Notes under the pieces: model-generated
The model's input: only the letters and a program-made list of their open reading frames with translations
Database searches by the model: none
What the model was told of the DNA's origin: nothing
Assembly (NCBI GenBank): GCA_036556985.1
Contig: DATBIK010000056.1
Span: 1-10,734 of the forward strand
Length of the DNA: 10,734 bases
DNA from: JAPSGM01 sp036556985
GTDB lineage: Bacteria; Chloroflexota; Limnocylindria; QHBO01
Reading direction: 5' to 3'
Part shown: positions 1 to 6,551 of the stretch, one piece after another
Numbering within the stretch: position 1 is the first letter of the stretch
Layout: the number at the start of each line of letters is the position of its first letter
Made by a program: the position numbers and the translations under genes

Positions 1-1110
1 CTGGCCGAGGCGGGCTTCGACTGCGGCAACCTGTTCATCAGCGACCGGGCCCACCTGGTCATGCCGCACCACATCCTCATCGACCAGCTCGAGGAGCGGG
101 AGCGGGGCGCCGCGAAGCTCGGGACCACCAGCCGCGGGATCGGGCCGGCCTTCGTGGACAAGGTCGCGCGGCGCGGGATCCGGGTCGTCGACCTGCTCGA
201 CGCCGATGGCTTCCGCGCGCGGCTCGACGTCGCCCTGCGCCGCGCCCGCCGCATCGTGGAGGGCTATTTCGGCGCCGGCGGCCCGGACGACGAGCTCGAC
301 GCGGTGATCCGATCAGCGCTCGACCCGGAGGCCGTGGCGGCCGAGTACCTGGCCGCCGCCGAGCGCCTGGCGCCGCAGGTCGTCGACGGGCAGGAGCTCG
401 TCGACACGGCGCTGCGCGACGGCGAGCACATCCTGCTCGAGGGGCAGCTCGGCACGATGCGCGACATCGACTGGGGCATCTACCCCTACGTGACGAGCTC
501 GAGCCCGATCCCCGGCGGGGCGAGCCTGGGCGCCGGGCTGCCCGCGGTGCGCATCGACCAGGTCCTCGGCGTGGCGAAGGCATACACCACCGCCGTCGGC
601 TCCGGTCCGCTGCCGACCGAGCTCGACGATGCCGCCGGTGAGCGCCTCCGCGAGCGGGGCGCGGAGTACGGCACCTCCACCGGCCGACCGCGGCGCTGCG
701 GCTGGTACGACGCGGTCGCCGTCCGCTTCAGCGTGCGCCTGGCGGGCTACAGCGCGATCGCGCTCACCAAGCTCGACGTGCTCGACATGTTCGAGACGAT
801 CCGGGTCTGCACCGCCTACCGCGACCCGCTCAGCGGCGAGCGCTGGGAGACCGTGCCGGCCGACACATCGGTCTACGAGCGGCTGGAGCCGGTGTACGAG
901 GACCTGCCGGGCTGGATGACCGATACCACCGGCTGCCGCGCCTGGGATGAGCTGCCGCCGCCGGCGCGCGCCTACGTCGAGCGCCTGGAGGAGCTGGCGG
1001 GCGCGCCGATCAGCCACGTCAGCGTGGGGCCCGAGCGGGCCCAGATGATCCTGCGCGAGCCAGGCGCTCGGGAGCGGCAGGCGCGCAACGTGCACGTGGG
1101 GAGCGCATGA
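1..1110 (+). CDS. purA: Adenylosuccinate synthase, N-terminus cut by window edge
   Basis: Catalyses IMP + aspartate + GTP to adenylosuccinate, the first step from IMP to AMP, in the cytosol. The reading frame is open from base 1, so the true start lies upstream; 369 residues are visible against a usual length near 430, so the N-terminal P-loop part of the GTP site is missing. Visible family motifs are NLFISDRAHLV at the left edge, GTTSRGIGPAFVDKVARRG (121-177), YPYVTSSSP (481-507), GSGPLPTEL (598-624), a TSTGRPRRCGWYDAVA stretch (673-720), ALTKLDVLD and a C-terminal HVSVGPERAQMI. One oddity: the IMP-contacting segment usually read as EGAQGTLLD is EGQLGTMRD here (439-465), which moves the expected Gln by one position. 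The stop overlaps the next start as ATGA, implying translational coupling. Family identity is secure. Confidence 0.97.
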   Translation: MAEAGFDCGNLFISDRAHLVMPHHILIDQLEERERGAAKLGTTSRGIGPAFVDKVARRGIRVVDLLDADGFRARLDVALRRARRIVEGYFGAGGPDDELDAVIRSALDPEAVAAEYLAAAERLAPQVVDGQELVDTALRDGEHILLEGQLGTMRDIDWGIYPYVTSSSPIPGGASLGAGLPAVRIDQVLGVAKAYTTAVGSGPLPTELDDAAGERLRERGAEYGTSTGRPRRCGWYDAVAVRFSVRLAGYSAIALTKLDVLDMFETIRVCTAYRDPLSGERWETVPADTSVYERLEPVYEDLPGWMTDTTGCRAWDELPPPARAYVERLEELAGAPISHVSVGPERAQMILREPGARERQARNVHVGSA

Positions 1111-2033
1111 AGCTCGGCGTCATCGTTCCCCAGGGGTGGACCGGCGAGTACGACGGCTGCGAGCCCGCCGAGGCGTGGGCCCGCAGCGTCACCGTCGCCC
1201 GGCAGGCGGAGCGGCTGGGCTACGAGTCGATCTGGCTGTTCGACCACTTCCACACCACCCCGAAGCCGACCGACGAGATCACCTTCGAGTCGTTCGTCTC
1301 GCTCAGCGCCCTCGCCGCCCTCACCGAGCGCGTGCGGCTGGGGCACGTCGTCATCTGCAACGGTTTCCGCAACCCGGCGCTCACTGCGAAGATGGCCGGC
1401 ACGCTCGACGTGGTGAGCGGCGGGCGGTTCGACCTCGGCATCGGCGCCGGCTGGAAGCGTGACGAGTGGGAGGCCTACGGATACGGGTTCCCGCCGACGC
1501 GGGATCGGCTGGGGATGCTGTCCGACGGGCTGGAGGTCATCACCCGGATGCTCGGCGGCGAGCCCGGTGAGCGGGCGACCTACGAGGGCAAGCACGCCCG
1601 GGCGGGTGGCGCCATCAACAATCCCCGGGGTCTGCAGGAGCCGCGCATCCCGATCATGGTCGGCGGCAACGGCCCGCAGGTCACCTGGCGCATCGCCGCG
1701 CGCTTCGCCAACGAGCTGAACCTCGACGGCCTGTCACCGGCCGAGCTGCGCGAGGCGCTGCCGGTCATCCGCAGCCGGTGCGAGGAGATCGGCCGCGACC
1801 CGGCCACGCTCCGGATCAGCCTTCATGCCTGGTGGGGCGACGACGAGTGGCGCGCCGCGGGCGATCGGCGCATCGCGTACCTCGGCGAGCTGGCCGACCT
1901 CGGGCTGCATCGGGTCATGGGACTGCTCCAGGCCAGCGCGGACTCGAACGAGCCGCTCGAGGCGCTGGCCGAGGACGCGCGAGCGGCGGGCATCACCATG
2001 GAAACAGGACCATCGGCACATGGGGTGCGTTGA
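1107..2033 (+). CDS. LLM-class F420-dependent oxidoreductase
   Basis: A luciferase-like monooxygenase (TIM barrel) predicted to use coenzyme F420 to oxidise or reduce an unknown small substrate; cytosolic. The 308 residues match usual family length. Seen in order: MKLGVIVPQGW at the N-terminal strand, ERLGYESIWLFDHF, RVRLGHVVICNGFRNPALTAKM, the signature DVVSGGRFDLGIGAGWKRDE with its Gly-rich cofactor loop, IPIMVGGNGPQ and a later helical C-terminus. The pattern resembles the Rv1855c-like subfamily of F420-dependent enzymes; F420 rather than FMN is inferred from that resemblance. The ATG overlaps the purA stop by 4 bases and a GGGGAG Shine-Dalgarno-like string sits just before it (1098-1103), so it is probably cotranscribed with purA. 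The substrate cannot be read from the sequence and the link to purine synthesis is only positional. Confidence 0.92.
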   Translation: MKLGVIVPQGWTGEYDGCEPAEAWARSVTVARQAERLGYESIWLFDHFHTTPKPTDEITFESFVSLSALAALTERVRLGHVVICNGFRNPALTAKMAGTLDVVSGGRFDLGIGAGWKRDEWEAYGYGFPPTRDRLGMLSDGLEVITRMLGGEPGERATYEGKHARAGGAINNPRGLQEPRIPIMVGGNGPQVTWRIAARFANELNLDGLSPAELREALPVIRSRCEEIGRDPATLRISLHAWWGDDEWRAAGDRRIAYLGELADLGLHRVMGLLQASADSNEPLEALAEDARAAGITMETGPSAHGVR

Positions 2034-2043
2034 CGCACCGGGC

Positions 2044-2049
2044 TAGACT
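2044..2049 (+). promoter_or_regulatory. -10 box TAGACT for the HAD gene
   Basis: TAGACT lies 10 bases before ATG 2060, so a transcript starting 6-10 bases downstream of the box would be leaderless or nearly so. No good -35 box is found at 16-18 bases upstream; a TTGACG at 2030-2035 is only 8 bases away. The same hexamer precedes guaA at similar distance, which raises confidence. Confidence 0.5.
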
Positions 2050-2059
2050 CGTCGATCCG

Positions 2060-3181
2060 ATGGCTGCACCGTTTCCCCAGACCGTCATCGCGGTGGTCTG
2101 GGACTTCGACAAGACCCTCATCCCGGGCAACATGCAGGCGCCGCTCTTCCGCCGCTACGGCGTCGACGAGCGCGCCTTCTGGGATGAGGTCGACCAGCTG
2201 CGCTCCTTCTACCTGTCGCATGGCGCGGAGCGCGTCAACGACGACTCGCTGTACCTCAACCACATCCTCGAGTACGTGCGCGCCGGACGCTTCCAGGGCC
2301 TGAGCAACGCGGTCCTGCGCGAGCTCGGCGCCGAGCTGACGTTCCACCCTGGCATCCCCGACTTCCTCGAGACGCTGCGCGACGTCGTCCGCGAGGAGCC
2401 GGCGTACGAGCGGCTGGACATCAGCGTCGAGCACTACGTCGTCTCCACCGGGCTGCGACCGATGATCGAGGGCAGCTCGATCCGCCCCCACCTCGACGAA
2501 GTGTGGGCCTGCGAGTTCATCGAGGCGCACCATCCGCCGGGCTTCGCATCGCCCGAGCAGCGTCAGCTCTTCCCGCGGGCGGAGATCACCGGCCTGGCCT
2601 ACGCCATCGACAACACGAGCAAGACGCGCGCGCTGTTCGAGATCAACAAGGGGACGAACAAGGCGCCGGAGATCCACGTCAACTCCGCCCTGCCGCCCGA
2701 GATGCGCCGGGTGCCGTTCGCGAACATGATCTACATCGCCGACGGCCCATCCGACGTCCCGGCCTGGAGCGTCGTGCGCGGCAACGGCGGCCTGACCTTC
2801 GGCGTCTACCAGCGCGGCTCGCGGGGCCAGTTCGAGCAAATCAGCGCCCTCCAGCGCGACGGCCGCATCCACTCCTTCGGCGAGGCCGATTACCGGCCCG
2901 ATTCCACCGCCTGGCTGTGGCTGACCACCGAGGTGCGGCGCATCGCCGACCGCATCGCCGAGGATCAGGCAGCGGCCCTGCGCCGCGCGGTGCGCCCGCC
3001 GGCACGCCACATCGTCGACCATCCGCCCGCCGCTCCGGTCGAGACCGATGCGCCGGCGGAGCCGCGGGCCGTCGACCGCGCCGGCGAGATCCGCGATGCC
3101 GTGCGCCGACAGCTCGAGGCCGAGGATGACCGCGCCGCCGGGCCCGCGGCTTCCGAGCCGAGGTTGCTCCCCTCCGACTGA
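2060..3181 (+). CDS. HAD-superfamily hydrolase with disordered C-terminal tail
   Basis: A 373-residue haloacid-dehalogenase-fold protein, probably a cytosolic phosphatase of unknown substrate. Motif I is VVWDFDKTL with nucleophile Asp15 and acid/base Asp17; motif II is STG at 129-131; a motif III Lys is likely Lys188 in the NTSKTRALFEINKG stretch; motif IV is IADGPSDVP with acidic Asp228 and Asp232. The long helical insert between motifs I and II (about 25-110) is a C1-type cap. From about residue 300 the chain becomes rich in Ala, Pro, Arg and Glu (PPARHIVDHPPAAPVETDAP), probably a disordered tail. ATG 2060 is preferred because the HAD fold begins directly after it and a TAGACT box precedes it; the frame stays open upstream to 1778 but that part only shadows the oxidoreductase gene. 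Phosphatase activity is inferred from intact motifs. Confidence 0.9.
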   Translation: MAAPFPQTVIAVVWDFDKTLIPGNMQAPLFRRYGVDERAFWDEVDQLRSFYLSHGAERVNDDSLYLNHILEYVRAGRFQGLSNAVLRELGAELTFHPGIPDFLETLRDVVREEPAYERLDISVEHYVVSTGLRPMIEGSSIRPHLDEVWACEFIEAHHPPGFASPEQRQLFPRAEITGLAYAIDNTSKTRALFEINKGTNKAPEIHVNSALPPEMRRVPFANMIYIADGPSDVPAWSVVRGNGGLTFGVYQRGSRGQFEQISALQRDGRIHSFGEADYRPDSTAWLWLTTEVRRIADRIAEDQAAALRRAVRPPARHIVDHPPAAPVETDAPAEPRAVDRAGEIRDAVRRQLEAEDDRAAGPAASEPRLLPSD

Positions 3182-3223
3182 CTCTCCGGCCATCCGGCTC
3201 GCGGCCTGGCCCGTACCGGGGAC

Positions 3224-3655
3224 GTGACGAGACCGGAACGCCGCGCGATCGCCTTCCGCGCAGGGCACCTTTCCCTCGCGGTGAGGGCGACCCGCGCCAC
3301 AAACCCCGACGCTGCCTTCGCCGCGGCGGTCGACGAGCGGCGAAGGACGATCCGACGGTTCCGGGAGGCGGTCAACCTCAGCGCCTCCGAGCTGGAGGCA
3401 TGGCTTCGGACCGAGCCGTCGATGGCGGTGGGGCAGAAGCGCGACGGCGGCGAGTCCATCGGGCACGAGTCGGGGCGGCGCACCGTGGAGCTGCTGCGAG
3501 CCGACGAGGCGGAGTTCGACGAGGCGGACTTCGCCCACATGCGTCGGGTCATCGGCTTCGTGGCGCGCCATGCCGCGCAGCGCCCCCGCGGCGACGTGGG
3601 CGAGACTCGCTGGCGGTACTCGCTGATGAACTGGGGCCACGACCCGCTGAGATAG
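3224..3655 (+). CDS. DUF3140 family protein
   Basis: A small protein of 143 residues if it starts at GTG 3224. It matches the DUF3140 family: FREAVNLSASELEAWL, a SMAVGQKRDGGESIGHESG stretch, RRTVELLR, FAHMRRVIGFVARHAAQRP and the C-terminal TRWRYSLMNWGHDPLR. The family has no assigned biochemical role, and its basic, helical character gives no catalytic clue. Usual members are about 100-115 residues and begin near the VDERRRTIRRFREAV segment, so the first 30-35 residues may be an extension; GTG 3281 in frame is an alternative start. No strong Shine-Dalgarno is seen before either. It lies 42 bases after the HAD gene on the same strand and could be cotranscribed with it. The end of the gene is certain, the start is not. 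Confidence 0.88.
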   Translation: MTRPERRAIAFRAGHLSLAVRATRATNPDAAFAAAVDERRRTIRRFREAVNLSASELEAWLRTEPSMAVGQKRDGGESIGHESGRRTVELLRADEAEFDEADFAHMRRVIGFVARHAAQRPRGDVGETRWRYSLMNWGHDPLR

Positions 3656-3696
3656 CGCCCCTGCGTCAGCGCCGCCGCCGGCCGCGAGCCGCGCCG

Positions 3697-3702
3697 TATA
3701 CT
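3697..3702 (+). promoter_or_regulatory. -10 box TATACT upstream of guaB3
   Basis: TATACT is the best -10 match in the 176-base gap 3656-3831 and stands out in very GC-rich sequence. No clear -35 box precedes it. A start 6-8 bases downstream would leave a leader of about 120 bases before GTG 3832, unlike the leaderless arrangements elsewhere in the window. The gap also holds the tandem repeat and possible leader ORF listed separately. Confidence 0.45.
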
Positions 3703-3727
3703 TCGCCAAAGCCGCAGGGTGGCACTC

Positions 3728-3835
3728 GTGAACCCAATCCGCGCCGTCAAGCAACCTTCGTCACGCCCTCGCCCGCGCCGCCGTGCCGCGCGGGCGTTCT
3801 GCATCCGGGCGTTCTGCATCCGGACCGGCTCGTGA
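3728..3835 (+). CDS. Possible basic leader peptide ORF before guaB3
   Basis: An ORF from GTG 3728 (or in-frame GTG 3719) to TGA 3833-3835, 35 codons from 3728. Its stop overlaps the guaB3 start as GTGA, an arrangement typical of translational coupling. The peptide is strongly basic (RPRPRRRAARAF) and ends with a repeated FCIRAFCIR caused by the 15-bp DNA duplication. A weak AGGG lies 8 bases before GTG 3728. In such GC-rich DNA an open frame this short is expected by chance, and no homologue is recognised, so this is a tentative entry. Confidence 0.18.
   Translation: MNPIRAVKQPSSRPRPRRRAARAFCIRAFCIRTGS
3791..3820 (+). repeat. Perfect 15-bp tandem duplication in guaB3 leader
   Basis: The unit CGGGCGTTCTGCATC occurs twice head to tail (3791-3805 and 3806-3820), followed by CGG, giving 18 matching bases. 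It ends 12 bases before the proposed guaB3 start. The unit length is a multiple of three, so any reading frame through it stays open. Confidence 0.9.
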
Positions 3836-4995
3836 TCGGGGACGCACCGGTCCGCCTGGCGAGCGAGACGCGCCTGCGACGCGCCTACGGCTTCGATGAG
3901 GTAGCGCTCGTCCCGGGCGAGGTGACGGCCGATCCGGGCGAGGTCGCGCTGGAGACCGAGATCGGGGGGCATCGGCTCCAAATCCCGTTCATCGCGGCCG
4001 CCATGGACGCGGTGGCCGACGCTGACTTCGCGGTGCGCATGAGCCGCCACGGCGGCGTCGCCTTCGTGAACCTGGAGGGTCTCTACACCCGCTACGAGGA
4101 CGCCACGCCGATCATCGAGCGCGTCGCCGCGGCCGACGGCGCGGAGGCGGCCGGGGCGGTCCTGGCCGATGCCTATGCCGCACCGGTCCGCGACGAGCTC
4201 ATCACCGCGCTCATCACCCGCATCAAGGCCCAGGGCGGGGTGGCCGCGGTGGCGACGACCCCGGCATCGGCCTGGCAACACGCCGAGGTGGCGGCCGAGG
4301 CGGGCGCCGACCTCTTCCTCGTCCAGTCGCAGGTCTCGAGCGCGCGGCACATCTCGACCTCGACCCGGGTCCTGTCGCTCGCCGACCTCACCGGCGGGCT
4401 GCAGCTGCCGGTCCTCGTCGGCAACACGGTGAGCGGCGAGGCTGCCTACCAGCTCATGCACCAGGGCGCCGCCGCGGTCCTCGTGGGCGTGGGGCCGGGC
4501 GCCGCGTGCACGACCCGCGAGGTGCTCGGCATCGGGGTGCCGCAGGTGACCGCCACGCTCGACGTGGCCGCCGCTCGCGACCGCTACCACGCCGAGACCG
4601 GCCGCTATGTCCCGATCGTGACCGACGGCGGGATGAAGACGGGCGGCGACATCGCCAAGGCGATCGCCTCCGGCGCCGACGCGGTCATGCTCGGCTCCCC
4701 GTTCGCCGCCGCGCTCGAGGCGCCGGGCCGCGGCTACAACTGGGGCATGGCGGCTCCGTCGGCGACCCTGCCGCGCGGGACGAGGATCCGCATCGGGGAG
4801 CGGCTGCCGCTCGAGCAGATCCTGTTCGGCCCTTCCGCCACCCAGCACGGGACGCAGAACCTGGTCGGTGCGCTGCGCCAGTCGATGGCCGCCCTCGGGG
4901 CGCGGACGATCCGCGAGATGCACGAGGTCGAGATGGTCATCGCCCCGGCCATCGCCACCGAGGGCAAGTCCTGGCAGCTCGCCGGCCGGGAGTAG
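3832..4995 (+). CDS. guaB3: GuaB3-family IMP dehydrogenase (no CBS domains)
   Basis: Predicted to oxidise IMP to XMP with NAD+, the first committed step to GMP; cytosolic TIM barrel. From GTG 3832 it has 387 residues, shorter than the ~490 of ordinary GuaB because the CBS pair is absent: the barrel runs directly through. Seen: RRAYGFDEVALVPGEV, IPFIAAAMDAVAD, a SARHISTSTRVLSL segment, LVGVGPGAACTTREVLGIGVPQ with catalytic Cys226, TDGGMKTGGDIAKA, AVMLGSPFAAALEAPG, YNWGMAAPSATLPRGTRI and FGPSATQHGTQNLVGALRQ. The last four resemble cyanobacterial GuaB3, shown to be a genuine IMP dehydrogenase. Because the active-site Cys loop is intact, real activity is likely. The start is set at GTG 3832, 39 bases before the conserved RRAYGFDEV block; the frame is open upstream but that part has no family similarity. 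Only 8 bases separate it from the next gene. Confidence 0.9.
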   Translation: MIGDAPVRLASETRLRRAYGFDEVALVPGEVTADPGEVALETEIGGHRLQIPFIAAAMDAVADADFAVRMSRHGGVAFVNLEGLYTRYEDATPIIERVAAADGAEAAGAVLADAYAAPVRDELITALITRIKAQGGVAAVATTPASAWQHAEVAAEAGADLFLVQSQVSSARHISTSTRVLSLADLTGGLQLPVLVGNTVSGEAAYQLMHQGAAAVLVGVGPGAACTTREVLGIGVPQVTATLDVAAARDRYHAETGRYVPIVTDGGMKTGGDIAKAIASGADAVMLGSPFAAALEAPGRGYNWGMAAPSATLPRGTRIRIGERLPLEQILFGPSATQHGTQNLVGALRQSMAALGARTIREMHEVEMVIAPAIATEGKSWQLAGRE

Positions 4996-5003
4996 CCGGC
5001 CCG

Positions 5004-6050
5004 ATCCTCAGCGAACCCGCGCTGAACCGGGCGCTGCTGGCCCGTCAGCACCTGCTGCAGCGCTCCGCCGGCCCGATGGAGACCGTGGTCGAGGGCATGG
5101 GCGGGCTCCAGACCCAGCACGCGCCGTCGGGCTACATCGGCCTCTGGTCGCGGCTGGAGGGGATGGCGCGTGACGACTACACCGCCGCGCTCGAGGGACG
5201 GCGGCTCGTCCAGGGCTGGGTCATGCGGGCCACCATCCACACCGTGACGGCCGCGGACTACTGGCCGATGGCAGTGGCGGTCCGCGAGCCGCGCCGCGAC
5301 CTCTGGCGGCGCAGCTGGCGCGCGGACGACGCGCGCATGGCAGAGGCCGCGCGCGTCGTGCGCGAGGAGCTGGCGGACGGACCGCTGCGGCAGCGGGAGC
5401 TGGTGGCGCGCACGGCGGCGCGTGGCTTCAGCCGCGAGGAGACGAACGGCGCCGCCCTGTGGGTGGACCTCGTCCGCGTCCCGCCCCACGGCACCTGGGA
5501 GCGTCCGCGGGCCGACCGCTACGAGCTCGCCGAACGCTGGCTGCCGGTGGCGGAGCCGCCGGGCGAGGACGCGGCGCGGGCCTTCCTGCTGCGCCGCTAC
5601 CTCGGCGGGTTCGGGCCGGCGTCGCTGGCTGATGCCGCGAGCTGGATGGGGGTGGCGGTCGCCGACCTTCGGCCGCTCGCGGGGCGGATGGAGCTGCGGC
5701 GCTTCCGTGACGAGGCGGGTCGCGAGCTGCTCGACAACCCGGACGGGCCCCTGCCCGATCCGGAGACGCCGGCGCCGCCGCGCTTCATCGGCTCCTTCGA
5801 CGCCATGCTCCTGACGCAGGCGCGCCGCACCGGCGTCCTGCCGGAGGCGTTCCGCCCGATCATCTTCAACACGCGGACGCCGCGGTCCTGGCACACCTTT
5901 CTCCTCGACGGGCGGGTGGCCGGCACGTTCCGCTACGACCGTGCTGGCGTATCCCTCGAGCCGCTGCGCCGGCTGACGGCCGCGGAGCGCGCGGCGCTCG
6001 ACGACGAGGCGCATCGGCTGGAGCGCTTCGTGACGGCGGGAACGGCGTAG
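5004..6050 (+). CDS. Winged-helix HTH_42 protein, AlkZ/AlkX-like DNA glycosylase family
   Basis: About 348 residues of the HTH_42 (PF06224) family, which includes the DNA glycosylases AlkZ (azinomycin self-resistance) and AlkX/YcaQ that unhook alkylated or crosslinked bases. Visible: LSEPALNRALLARQHLL, GMGGLQTQHAPSGYIGLWSRL with a QxQ motif (Gln36-Thr37-Gln38), matching the catalytic QxQ of AlkZ near residues 37-39, LVQGWVMRATIHTVTAADYW, YLGGFGPASLADAASWMGV, and near the C-terminus FIGSFDAMLLTQARRTGVLP. Homology starts at about 5004-5010, yet no ATG, GTG or TTG is in frame there: the codon at 5004 is ATC, CTG follows at 5022 and the first ATG is 5076, which would drop the first conserved helix. 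GGGAG at 4988-4992 is a possible ribosome site for 5004. Start uncertain; family call strong; glycosylase activity inferred, since many HTH_42 proteins are untested. Confidence 0.85.
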   Translation: MLSEPALNRALLARQHLLQRSAGPMETVVEGMGGLQTQHAPSGYIGLWSRLEGMARDDYTAALEGRRLVQGWVMRATIHTVTAADYWPMAVAVREPRRDLWRRSWRADDARMAEAARVVREELADGPLRQRELVARTAARGFSREETNGAALWVDLVRVPPHGTWERPRADRYELAERWLPVAEPPGEDAARAFLLRRYLGGFGPASLADAASWMGVAVADLRPLAGRMELRRFRDEAGRELLDNPDGPLPDPETPAPPRFIGSFDAMLLTQARRTGVLPEAFRPIIFNTRTPRSWHTFLLDGRVAGTFRYDRAGVSLEPLRRLTAAERAALDDEAHRLERFVTAGTA

Positions 6051-6053
6051 CAT
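6048..6053 (+). promoter_or_regulatory. Possible -10 box TAGCAT for the SnoaL-like gene
   Basis: TAGCAT overlaps the stop codon of the winged-helix gene and stands 7 bases before ATG 6061, the same box-to-start distance as for the HTH gene (8037-8042 to 8050). No clear -35 is present. It would allow leaderless expression from 6061; the alternative is read-through from upstream. Confidence 0.3.
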
Positions 6054-6060
6054 GGCCGGC

Positions 6061-6444
6061 ATGGAGCGCGACGCCGTCCAGGCCTGGCTGGACCGCTACG
6101 TCGAGACGTGGCGGACGAACGATCCGGCGCAGGTCGCGGCGCTCTTCACCGACGACGCGACGTATCGGTACCGGCCATATGGCGGCGACGCGCACGCGGT
6201 CATCGGTCGTGAGGCCATCGTCGCGGCCTGGCTGGAGGACGACGACCCGCCCGACAGCTGGGAAGCCGCCTACACCGTCTTCGCCGTCGACGGCGACCGC
6301 GCCGTCGCGACCGGCACGAGCCGGTACTTCGCGTCCGACAAGGGCCCGGAGCGAACCTTCCACAATGCCTTCCTGCTCCGCTTCGCGCCCGACGGCCGCT
6401 GCGCGGATTTCACCGAGTACTACATGCGGGAGGAGTCGAGTTGA
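6061..6444 (+). CDS. SnoaL-like / NTF2-fold protein
   Basis: A 127-residue cone-shaped alpha+beta barrel protein of the SnoaL/nuclear transport factor 2 superfamily, probably binding or transforming a small molecule; the substrate is unknown. Seen: AVQAWLDRYVETWRTNDPAQVAALFTDDA, the typical helix pair and first pocket strand, IGREAIVAAWLED, then strands AAYTVFAVDGDRAVATGTSRY and FLLRFAPDGRCADFTEYYM. ATG 6061 is chosen because the similarity starts with MERDAVQAWL and a TAGCAT box precedes it by 7 bases; ATG 6052, three codons earlier and 1 base after the previous stop with a GGGA 10 bases before it, is equally possible. The stop overlaps the YbjQ remnant as TTGA. Members range from polyketide cyclases and isomerases to orphan proteins, and nothing here decides among them. 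Confidence 0.85.
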   Translation: MERDAVQAWLDRYVETWRTNDPAQVAALFTDDATYRYRPYGGDAHAVIGREAIVAAWLEDDDPPDSWEAAYTVFAVDGDRAVATGTSRYFASDKGPERTFHNAFLLRFAPDGRCADFTEYYMREESS

Positions 6445-6542
6445 TCCTCACCACCACCCCGTCCGTCGATGGGCGGCAGATCACGGAATACCTGGTGCTC
6501 ATGGTCAGCGCCTCCGGCACCGCTGTCCGTCTCGGCGCCTGA
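6441..6542 (+). pseudogene. ybjQ: Internally deleted YbjQ/UPF0145 remnant
   Basis: A 33-codon frame from TTG 6441 (overlapping the preceding stop as TTGA) to TGA 6540-6542. Its first half, ILTTTPSVDGRQITEYL, matches the N-terminus of YbjQ-family proteins (E. coli STTPTLEGQTIVEY). Its second half, LMVSASGTAVRLGA, matches their extreme C-terminus (E. coli LMVSVSGTAV). The roughly 70 residues in between, including the GEAILGANIFRD and GGRSGAYE core, are absent, and the two ends are joined in frame at about 6492-6495. The full-length protein is about 105 residues, so the fold cannot form. Either a real in-frame deletion left a vestige, or the assembly dropped about 210 bases. Comparison with the E. 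coli protein is from memory, but both halves match in the right order. Confidence 0.72.
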
Positions 6543-6551
6543 TCGCGACCG

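Noticed and set aside
2030..2035. TTGACG as -35 box for the HAD gene
   Set aside because: Only 8 bases separate it from the TAGACT box, too close for a sigma-70 promoter.
1778..2059. Upstream extension of the HAD reading frame
   Set aside because: It overlaps the well-defined oxidoreductase gene in another frame and has no HAD-like residues; ATG 2060 with a TAGACT box explains the start.
3186..3211. GGCCA/TGGCC inverted repeat after the HAD gene as terminator
   Set aside because: Five-base arms with a 14-base interior and no T-run; expected by chance at this GC content.
1823..3754. A 643-codon open frame on the minus strand, and similar ones at 2965-4923, 4734-6062 and 8287-10599
   Set aside because: They lie opposite plus-strand genes with clear family motifs, consist of low-complexity Arg/Ala/His/Asp-rich sequence and show no domain; they are by-products of high-GC codon bias.
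3400..3831. Upstream extension of the guaB3 frame from ATG 3400
   Set aside because: It would overlap most of the DUF3140 gene, and the added residues are Arg-rich with no IMPDH similarity; GTG 3832 is more economical.
4506..5003. Upstream extension of the winged-helix frame into guaB3
   Set aside because: The added residues are a frame shadow of guaB3 (Arg/His-rich); family similarity begins only at about 5004.
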